This document shows positions 40,101-52,100 of a stretch of DNA of 64,000 nucleotides, one piece after another. Under the pieces are notes generated by a model that ran no database searches, was not told where the DNA came from, and worked only from the letters and a program-made list of their open reading frames with translations. Positions within the stretch are counted from its first letter, which is position 1; each line of letters starts with the position of its first letter. A program made the translations under genes and the position numbers. Source of the stretch: Anticarsia gemmatalis (lineage: Eukaryota; Arthropoda; Insecta; Lepidoptera; Erebidae); assembly GCF_050436995.1 (NCBI RefSeq), contig NC_134757.1:2492501-2556500 (forward strand), read 5' to 3'.

Positions 40101-43100
40101 CCGTTCGGTCGTGGGTTCGATTCCCACAGAGACACGAGCGCTCTAAGAATTGCTCTTGTGTCGAGGGGACTTTTACAAACATACAAACAACGGACACAAA
40201 GTACAACCAGATCCGAAACAATTATTTATATTGTATAGAACGCACAAATAATTATTCCGTGTGGTAATCGAACCCACGACCTCCCAACGCAAAGGTAGCG
40301 GCGTGGCGACCTAAACCACTGCGCCACGGAGGCAGTCACGACTCGTTCATGTGCCTGACACTTGTTACTTTTACAGATATATAGCTCATATGGTTTTGGG
40401 TCGAGATTTATTAGACAACACGCTCAATTTGGTGCCGTCTCTTATACCGCTGCACAAAGACATCAAGGAAGACAGCTTCGAATATCAAGATCTAGAGAAA
40501 AAGTAAGTTTTTAATAATAAATATCATTGGACAACTCAACTACGGTCATTTTATTCCAAACTAAGCGGAACTTGTACTATTGTAACCAAGTAACATACTT
40601 CGAAATACATACTTATATAGATAAATTAACAAGCAGGCTCTGTACCGCGATTCTCTACCACTATCGACAAACGACAACCGGTTAGTTGTCAAAAAAAATT
40701 GTATGACAATTGACAATCGGTTCAGTGCCTCTAGCGGACGTCGTAGAAACTATTTTTGCAGTACATTTTAAATGTCAAACTCTCGATACTCTTAAATACC
40801 GAATCGTGCTACAGAACAGAATTAGATGCTCGTCCTCATCACACAAATATTTTTCCTGGGTGGGATTCAAAAACACGCGGCGCTACGGTCATTGTGCCAA
40901 GATAACCACGTTAAGCACTGCGCCAAACATGCAGTTAAATATTAGGTCGGGGAAAATGTCTTATCGCATTATAGTATGTATGAACTTGTAATAAAATCTT
41001 TTTTCAACACAAAAAAGCTCGATATTTAGGTACCGGGTGCGCTCACACATCTGTGGGTTAAGCAACCTTATACCCATAGATGGGTGACCGCATAGTGGTA
41101 TGTGAACTGGGCGTCTCCGTGCTTCGGAGGGCACGTTAAAAGTCGGTCCCGGTTGTTATCTACTACGATAACAGTCGTTAAGCCATTTCAAAGGCCTTCG
41201 GGCGGCTTGAACAACGTTGACATTAGGTTGACCACTAACCATACGATAAGAAGAAGAAGATTTAGGAACCCCACGAGCTCACTGAAATAAACTTAATGAA
41301 CCGTGTACTCATTTGTGATTCTTGAAGCCAAAGAGATATTATAACAAGTTCATACATACTATGATGCGAAAAGACTTTTTCCGAGAACTTATATATTTTT
41401 TCTTTATATTATAGGAACCAGCAGATAGTGGATAACCGACACCACAACGGTAGCGTGAGTCATGCCATCGAGTACTTTGACCAAACTGCTACATTCCTGG
41501 ACAAGTTGAGGGCCGTGCAGAAACAACTAAGAGAATACATAAGGTAAAAAAAATCCTTTTGCATTGTATGCTTACATACGTACATACAATTAATCATGTT
41601 TTAGGCAATAGCACACTACTTAGTAAGATCATAACAAATTCGCTTGCTTCATTCACATCCATACATCTTTTCATGCAGGACCATCAGTTACTAGTCCTAC
41701 GCACATGACTTTTTGAAGGACCGCCGAATCTAGAGCGGCCCTCCCAGCGATACCATTTAGTTTCGCATGATAATTTATACGTATTAGCACGTTGCATGTT
41801 TACCATCTAATATCCTTCGGTAGGTAATAACTCCACGAATTACCCACACCACCATAAATCAAAACCTAATATAGTAGTTGTATATACAATATATATCAGC
41901 TTAGTCTTTTTCCAAACTATGTTGGAGTCGGCTACCAGTCTCACCGGATGCAGCTGAATACCAGTTTTTTACATGGAGCGACTGCCTATCTGACCTCCAC
42001 AGCCCAGTTACCTGGGATTTAACACGATACCCTTCGGTAAGACTGGTTGTCAGACTTTCAAGCTTTACAGCAATACAGTAGTTGTAGCAGATCAAAATCT
42101 AATCAAATGATCAACTCGATCGGCAGAAGCCGAACAAGTACAGTAATTGCTTTGAGTCCATTTTATGGTTCGACAAATATTGCCGAACCGAATATCAGTA
42201 TAGCCTTAGTTAGCCCTAAAAAAACAAATCGATCGAGTAAAACCGTATCTGTATACGAGTATTATCCTTATTGAAACATAGTATGATTGTCTGTCAGTCA
42301 GTGTTTATTGCGGCGCCGCTACAAGATACGGCAAACGTAAGTAATAGGCCAATTAGTAACTGTTATTACATTAATTGTATGTATTAAGATGCCTTGCGGT
42401 TCATCGATTACTTGGCGAGTCTCGAGATAATAATATAAATAAAAACGTGTGATATATTATGTAAGATATGAAACATAGTATTTCTGTAGTAAACGTGATC
42501 TCGTTTGCCACTCTTGCAGTGGCCTTCTGATCCACGAACGTGAGTATATATACTATCTTATCTTATCTTAGGGGTGGGGGTGATGGCCGGCTGACACTTG
42601 TACCAATCTTACCCCCGGTTTCTTAGGTGCATTTAGCGGTAGTTTATCTATTCAATAGCGTTAAAACTCATATAAGAAACGCTATTGAATAGATAAACTA
42701 CCGATAAATGTACTCAGAAACCGGGGGTTAATCCTTTGTGTTACTCTCGCTACTCTAAACGTTAGGGGGTAGAGCAAAACTCAACAGTTTTGTTATGGAC
42801 CCCATCGGTAGCAGCCTGTAGTCTTCTGATTGAGGTAACCGCATCCTAGAAGATCCATTCTTTTTTTTCCTAAAGCATCACATACGTACAGTAGATATAT
42901 ATGTTTCATGGTTTCTGCGTCCTCATTACAGTGTCTGCATTTACATAGGGTCATCTATGGCTCTTATTAGAGATAAGAATCTTATTAGAGTATACTAAAA
43001 CTTGACGCCCAGACACCTGAACAAACACTTTATGATCTGGATTAAAACCATATTATAATTTGAATCCGAGAGTTCTTTGTGCGAGTACGATGTTGCCAGT

Positions 43101-46100
43101 AGACATCATACCTCAATCAGCTCAGAAATCAGTCAACTGAATTATATATCAGCTTAGCCTTTTTTCCAAGCTTTGTTGGAGTCGGCTTCCAGTCTCACCG
43201 GATGCAGCTGAATACCAGTGTTTTACATGGAGCGACTGCCTATCTGACCTCCACAACCCAGTTACCTGGGATAACACGGTACCCTTCGGTAAGACTGGTT
43301 GTCAGACTTTCAAGCTTCTGACTACTCTTAACGACTGTCAAAGGTCTTCGAAAATGACAGCCAGGCACGCGGCTGTTGTTAACTAAGACACGAGCTCCTC
43401 CTATATAATTCGTTTGAATTCACAATTCAGTCGACTGAATTGTGAATCCAAAAGAATTATATGATAACTTTAGCTCTACTGAGCACAGAAAGCATACGAG
43501 CGTGAAGATAAGTTAGAAACTACTTGACTAGTTTTATAGTGCGAGTGAGAATGCATCCTTTTTCTTTCATTCACACCTGTATTCTGCTATGTTGTAATTA
43601 CAAGTAGATTGGTTCAGTTAAAGTAATAAATACCAATTTCTGCCTTTATTGTATTTAAACAAGAGATTTTATATTATACTTAATAATGTACCATCTAACT
43701 ATAACCAGGTTACAAAGAAAAAAATCGAAATATTTCGGTAATATTTTTCGGCTGGCCGTATACGATCCAAAATAATTCTGCAAAATAATAAAATAATAGA
43801 AAATGGAAATAAATGAGGTTAAGACAGAGTTGACTGCTGATAAAGATGAGTGGAAGAAAAGAACATGACATACCGACAAACAATTAAGACAAACCCTTAG
43901 GACAAAGGTGATTTCGAATACAATTTTTATGCTTAATTTTATACGAAAACAATTTTAATCATTTTTTTGTTAGTTATAACTTTCAATGCCGGGCCTTCTT
44001 TTCCAGTAATCCCTACCACCTGATTTCCCTTTCACAATATTAATATTTCCAATCACTTTGAAAGGCATCGTCACGCCAGCGTTTCTTAGGTCTGCCCTGA
44101 CGGTGACAAACAAAATTGATCAACTTATAAAAAAAATGATAATTCACTGAAAATTTACTTTTGTCAACAAATGAGAGGATATGAGACATAATATTCGCAA
44201 ACTCTTATCAACAACATTCGATTGTCGGGTAAATCTTATAATTACTATGACAACATGAAATTATCTGTCACGGCTAAGTACTTATAGATAAGACACTCAG
44301 GTAGCTTATAACACAGCTCTTAGCCAGATGCACACGGTCGATAAACGATAAGCAATCTCTAACGCAATAATTCCAAAGATAGATAGCTGATTTTGAAATG
44401 GGAATAAGATCGACATATCCATATGAAATACAGCCACGCACAGCCACGTTTTGCTACTAACTTGTTAGTGCAGCTATCGAATTACAAAAAGTAGCGCGAT
44501 TCTCTATAGTCGGTACTTTCGAGTATCGAGAGTTTGACATATAAAACGTGCTGCAAAAATAGTTTCTACGACGACGGCTAGAGGCACTGAACCGATAGTC
44601 ATACAACATTTTTCGGTAGCTAGTTTTTATTTTTTTAAGGTATTATAGGAGGTCGATAGTGGTAGAAAATCGCGGTACTGATAAAAGCCTCAACGGGTGC
44701 CTAAAACTATTCTTGCTTCAAATTTATGCCACTATGTTTACATTGTTTTCTCCTTTAGATAATAGTGATTAACACGTTACGTCAAAGCAGCAATGTACCG
44801 AACAGAAACCATCAATTTGATGTACACTAGTTGTCAATTGAGATACGTGATAAGCCCGCAGGACCAGATAGCTAATAAAATATTTATTCTACGAGTTCTA
44901 AAATAACACAATAGATAAATGTTTGTTGTTTGTCGTATGGTTAGTGGTCAACCTAGTGTCAAAGTTGTTCAAGCCGCCCCGAGAGGCCTTTGACGTGGCT
45001 TAACGACTGTTATCTTAGTAGACAACAACCGGGACCGACTTTTAACGTGCCCTCCGAAGCACGGAGACATCTATGGAATGACCGCGCCAATGGTTGCTTA
45101 ACCCACAGATCGTTTACCGACCGGTGAGCGCAACTGGCTACGGGCGCCTAATAGATAAATAAAGAATCGTTTATTTTTGTTCTTATTGTATCGTTTTTGT
45201 TTTTCTTGCTACTCTCAAACCTCGCGCGTCACGGGCGCAGCAGTTTGTGTGCCAAATCTTTGCAGTACGTTTAGGGTGTTTTTATTTTTGTGTCAAAATA
45301 AAATTCATGACATAATGAAATCTCGTAGAACGTCATCAAGTACCTATAATGTGTCATTACAGACCACATGCGGCTTTCCCTATCACTAATTAACACGAAA
45401 TATATACTAAACACTAGTCATAACTTACTTAAATGTACCAAAACAAAGCTTGGTATTTCCCTGTCGCAAACAATTGCGTATTCATTCATATACATCATAA
45501 TACCACGTAATATGAATGAAAATAATAATATTGACCACAAGTGTAAATAATTATATCGTAATCGAATGTAAGCATTACATCCATTCATTACTGTTCATAT
45601 GAAAATGTACAGGAAAATAATATTATTCAATGGGAAATACTATTTATAGCATATAGGTATATAAATGTGTGTAATAATTTCATAATATGAGATATTCCTA
45701 TTTCCTCATTTAACACATTAGTGGTCAAAACAATTAAACTATGTTATAAAATGATGCTCACGTATGGTTTTGTGGTATAGCTTAACGGAGTAAAAGGATT
45801 GATTGTTGTTTGACCAATGTGGTTTTTCTTAAATGTCTATAATTTTCAAATTGCATGGGATGGATTTTTTTTTATTTTTCTCACGATGGATACAATAATG
45901 ATTAATCCTGTTACGCACGGCCTGACGTTGAGTTTGGGACACTTAGTATACTGTACTGTTTTTGCGGTCCTAAATATATATTTAGGACTAGCTGACCCGC
46001 GCAACTTCGCTTGCGTCACATAAGAGAGAATTTTCCCCGTTTTTTAACATTTTTTGTTGCTACTCAGCTCCTAATGGCCGTAGCGTGAAGTTGGGCTATC

Positions 46101-49100
46101 TAACACTAAAATAATTTTTCAAATCAGACCCGTAGTTCCTGAGATAAGCGCGTTCAAACAAACAAACAAACAAACAAACTCTTCAGCTTTATAATATTAG
46201 TATAGATTGCAAAAACTAACAGAAGGCTATAGTAAAGAATTGCACGCTATCACCATCACTTTGCCCCTTACCCACTTGCGGTTCAATCGAGGAAATCTTT
46301 TTTGTATACGGAGGAATCGAGTGCGGAACAAACAATTCTAAACACTCCATGTGTAAGATAAAGGGTCCACAAACAATAATTATCTACACTGATATTATAA
46401 AATTGTCGAGTTAGTTTGTTAGTTTGAACGCGCTAATCTCAGGAACTGCTGATGCGAATTGATAATTTACTGTTGGATAGCCTTTTTATCGAGGAAGGCT
46501 ATAGGCTATATAACATTACGCTACAAGTATTAGAAGCGGAGTAGCAACGAGAAATGTTTCAAAAACGTGAAAAATTCTCGCATATGTGAGGCAAGCGAAA
46601 TTGCACTGGTCAGCTAGTCATGTATAATTTTTGTTTCTTACAGAGATGGTGTGACAGAAAGTCTCACGGAAGCGCGAAGGTCAGAAGCTGTGTGTGCTGG
46701 GATCCTCATCCTAGTCTGCGTGGTCTCACCCATCATCATAGCTCTCGTTAGGAATGCTGTCAACACTATCCAGGTAGAATATAACTAAACGAAAACCAAA
46801 TATATTATGTAAAATAGGTGTGATATAGGTCAATGTACGCAGGGGTACGCGGAATATTCAATTGGAGGTACCGCGTCCTGGCTACTTTATGGTGACCGTT
46901 GACGGAACACCCTCAGGTTTTTAGCCGGTATGCCCAAATTTAAAAGCCGTAACGCCTAGCTGGCGGGAGAGCCCGACAGACCCCTGCTTCCTCCCTGGAG
47001 CGGAACACGCAGTAATGCATTTTCCTGACGAAAAAAAAGAGGGGGGTAATACACCCACGTTTTGGCATTAGCAGTTAGTCCTGTGCAATATTGCCATATA
47101 CGGAGCACGTTACCAAACTCCAGGCTGCTATTGAGAAATATTCTAATATATTATTTACAAATGACCTCACAACGAAGAGACTTCATGTTCAGCTGTAGGA
47201 TACGCTACCAATCCCGCCGCGGAGGCAGTGAGATTATATCATATAGAAATTCTGTTTAGTCATTCGAATATAATATTAAAAAATAATGGACACGTATTTT
47301 TTACTTTGTCATATTCATCAAAGAATATTGTAATATGAGCTTAGATGAAACAGATAGATTTTTTGGATATACTTCTAATTTTGTTAATAAAAAAAGCACA
47401 TTAACACAGTTACTAAATACATGCATAACAAAATTTGCATCCCAATTACAATAAAATGAAAGTAAACACGATTACATTAACATACATTCGACAAACGAAC
47501 AAAAAACGAAACCGCTAAATGTGATAAATTACACTCATAATGATCTCTTCACTCGGAGTTAGGTCGTGCAATAAATAAAACGGAATGCAAAATGGCTAAC
47601 ATCGGGTTTCCCCAAGGCCGAACGCAGATTGTGAGTATTTTAAGTCCATTGACTGCTACGCTCATACAACGAGAAACGTAGGCCGCGTGGCCTCCATTAC
47701 ATAATTCTCGTATTTATTGATAGCGCCTGTTCTTACTTATACAATGCTTTTTTTTATTAAAAAAGACAACTCCCGCACTAAGAATCGCTCTTGTGTCGCG
47801 GGGACTTTTACAAACACATAAACATCCATTGTTTATATGTTTGTAAAAGTATAACCAGACCCGAAACAATTATTTGTGGATCGCACAGAATTGTTCCGTG
47901 TGAACCCCTCCGACGCGACGCAATGGTAGCGGCGGCGGCGTGGTGACTTAAACCACTGCGCCACGGAGGCTAAAGTATGCAACCAAGTGATATTTTTTAC
48001 GACAGTTCTTATCAAATTCAAAATATCGTTTATTTCCTAAACTTCATAACGAAGTTTTTGAAATAATAATGTATTATATTTATTTGAATCAAAGTAATAA
48101 TGTCCATATTTTTGCCTATCTTTGCTCGAGACTATGTATGTAACTTTACTTTTTTTTCAGGTTTATGCAAGAAATTTAGCAGAAAAAGCAAAAGAATTGG
48201 AATATGAGAAGGAGCTTAGCGATTCATTGCTGTATCAGATGCTACCGCCGAGTGTAGCCAAGCAATTAAAACAAACACAACAGGTAACAATCCAAATTAA
48301 ATTAAAATACACTTTTCCCTTTTTTTATCCATTATGTTTCCACTGCTGGCAAGGTATCCTGTCAAACGAAGGAGGAGGCCTTGAGTCCACCACGCTGTCC
48401 AAGTGCGGGTTGGGAACTTTGTATGCCCTTGAGACCAGTGTTAAGGAACTCTCAACCATACAAGGTTGCATAACGAAGTTTTCATTCACCTTTCGAACTT
48501 TAGAAAGTGACAATTATTTCTAATACACACATAATCCAAAAAAGTCATTGGTGTATTACCTCGGGTACGAAACGTCGACCACATGTTTGGACGTGCATTC
48601 TTAGACCACTCGGCTGTTTAGATTTGGGATAAAAAACAATTTACATAATATATAGTCTCTTTTCCTTCGTCATACATAAACACGCTTGCAACATTAAGAT
48701 AAGAGTATTTTATTCAATCAATTTTAATCATCATATTTAACAGTTACACAAAAAAGTTCTAAACGAGACAGGCATTCATTAGGTGTCGTAGCTTTACGCC
48801 TATTTATACCACGTGTGGTTTTAGACAAGAGTCTAGGCTCTACACTCACTGATGATGTATTTTGTTGTTTCAAAGTTGAAACACTTAATTCACCTGGTTG
48901 AGTTTCATTAATAATTATGCTCCCTTTGTTTAAAGTCACCGAATGTAGGAGAAATAGCATCACTATGAAGGTAATAATACTCGACATGAAGTAATCGTTT
49001 TTAAATCGTTATTCAGTTATTCGCGAATGTCGTCCGATGCTTTACAATACACTGTTTCGCTTACGACTGTAATCAACTTGTTATGTTCCGCTTTAAAAAA

Positions 49101-52100
49101 TTTATTGCCTCAAGATTTAGTTCCTCTGATTTTAATTTTATTTTTATTATTCTGAGTACATGCTTCTACAAAAATAGTGGATTTCGTTCTGCAATAATTG
49201 TTATTTTTACTAGATTATAGAAAATAGAGCTACACAAGACATCGCGTTTCAGTACATTTCTGATTTCGTATCTATCTATATTTAGATATTTTTGGTGCCT
49301 ATTGCCCATATTGCAACGTAACGAGCACGCTACTAAAGTCCGGTTGACTATTGAAAATATTCCCGGTAATTACAAATCTGCTTGTACCTAATTACTTTGG
49401 ACTACTAATATTATAAACAGTCCACCTAACACTAGCTTTTACAACCGGTTCAGTAATTTAATAAATTGCCATCTTTGATAAAATTAGTTAATTGATAACG
49501 ATCTTCTTGACTCATATTCTTATGAATCACTCGGATGACTCATTGCATTTCCAATATTGTCCTGCTCAATCCCGGAAAATCTTTCCTAGAGCAACAAATT
49601 GTGAACAGTAGCGCAATTCTCTACAGTCGGTACTGTCGAGTATCGAGAGTTTGACATTTAAAACGTACCGCCAAAATTGTTCCTACGAAGCCCGCTAGAG
49701 GCGCTGATTAGATTATTGTACAATTTTTTTCGATAGCTAGCCAGTTGTCGGTAGTCGATAGTGGTAGATAATCGAGTTACAGAAGGTATGGCATAACACA
49801 TACGGAATGTACTAATCATATGCGTCATATAAGTATCTATGATTGGGAGCCTGTATGTCTTATTCAATTAATCTATTTATGGATATATGGCCAACTGGCG
49901 AGTACGTCGTCCGTGATTCTCTTAGGATATTGCCCATTAAACTATTTAGCTGTTTCTAGGACACCACTGCGGCGAAGTGAGGTGCCCATAGACAGTTGTG
50001 CTCACCGGTCGGTAAACGAACTGTGGGTTAAGCAAACCTTGGCGCAGTTATTCCATGGATGGTGAATGTTATGCTACATAGTATAGCCATAGGTCCCTCT
50101 CTGCTATATTGCGCAATTTTATAGAGTAGTCTGAAACCACATAAACTCAATAAAACTTATTAATTTTTTTGCACATTCATACATCTTGTCTTACATTCCA
50201 ATCACAAGTACTACATAATATATGTACATAACATTTGACCTTTTTCAAATTAGTCACAGATTATGAATGTTGTTAAATAAATTAATTGATCAAGTTATCT
50301 TATAAAGACCTCTGACCTCAGTGGCCTTATCCGGTACTTAGCAGTCACATAACGCTCAGATTATTGACCTTGAACTTACAACCGGCTGATATTTATGTCG
50401 TAATTATTATCACTGGTGTTATCGAAAGGGTCAATAACCGTACCCATTCATTATTATACTACAGTACCGCGATTTTCTACTGATATCGGCTACAGCTGGC
50501 TATTGAAAAATTTTGTATGACAATCGGTTTGGCGCCTCTAGCGGGCGTCGTAGAAACTATTTTGGCAGTACATTTTAAATGTCAAAGTCTTGATACTCGA
50601 TGGTTTTAATTGTAGAAAATCGTGCTACTGATCGTAGATTATTTTGTATTGAAATTTTGCAATAGTTAATACTCTCACCAGTCTTACCGAGCGGTATTGT
50701 GTTACCCAGGTAACTAGGTTCCGGAGTTCCGATAGGCAGTCGCTCCATATAAAATACGGGTACTCAATTGCATCCTATGAGCACCTTTGGTGAAACGAAA
50801 GACAATGGGATATCCTATTCTTTCTCTTATATCATACTTTTGTTGGCTATAATTAGTATACAAGGAAACATATAGCTTGTCAGGTTCATTGCGTGACTCA
50901 ACGTTGAATCATTTAAACATGTAAATTTTGTGAATCTGCCAAAGTATTGCTCAATTTTGTTTATTTAAAATGAATGGCATTTAGAGACGCTGGCTATGAC
51001 TACAGTAAAATCCGGGTTGTTACAAATCATAATAATTTTAAGTTAATATTTTATTATGAAGTAGTGAAATGTTTCAAGAATTCTATCTTCTTCTTCTCTT
51101 TGATTTATCAGTATATAATTTACTAGCTGAACCACGCGACGTTGCTCGCGTCACATAAGAGAGAATGGGTCATAATTTTCCCAGTTTTTGTAATATTTTG
51201 CGTTGCTTCTCCACTCCTAATGTTCGTAGCGTAATGTTGCATAGGCTGTAGCCTTCCTTGATAAATAAGGTATCCAACAGTAATAGAATTTTTCAATTGG
51301 CTCCAGTAGTTCTTGAGATTAACGCGTTCAAACAAACAAATTCTTTAACTTTATAATATTAGTATGGAGTATAGATTTACCTACCGGCAGATAAATGATA
51401 AATATTTGATTTGCAGGTGCCTGCCGAGTTCTTTGCGTCGGTGACAGTGTATTTTAGCGACATCGTTGGTTTCACAGCTATTGCAGCTGTCTCTACACCT
51501 TACCAGGTACAAAACACGTCTTAATTTCCAATTAGTGGCTGCTCAGCAGTCGAAATTCGACCATAATTAATTTAAATTATAAGTAATTTAATATCAAAGT
51601 TAACGACATTCAGTAAGACCTCAGTAAACTTATAAGTGTGGTATTGTGTGTAATGTTTTATTTATTGATTTAATGCACTTTCTAAGCATTATAATCAATT
51701 AATATTGCGTTCTGCACTCCTTTTTCTCTTTCATACTCCTGCCTCTGCACGTTTTTCGTAAAAAGTTTTTGCTTCACGTATTAATTTAAAGGTTATTATG
51801 TACTGTTATAGGCGGGGAGTACTTAAATTTGTAGGCAAGGTAACTTTGGATGATCAGTTATAAACGTTCTAGAGGATGCTGGAACAGATTTTTAAAATTT
51901 TGATTGTTATTTTAACCCTCAGAGAAAAATATATGAAAATAAATGATTGCATATTGATGCATTTTCGGCTTCATTAAGAATAGTTAAGACATGAAAGTAA
52001 TTAAAAGATCTGATATACGCATTCTCTGAAAAAGCATGTACAATATACTGGACGTTGCCAAGATACAATTTTTTTAATGCCCAAAATATTGTATACGCTT

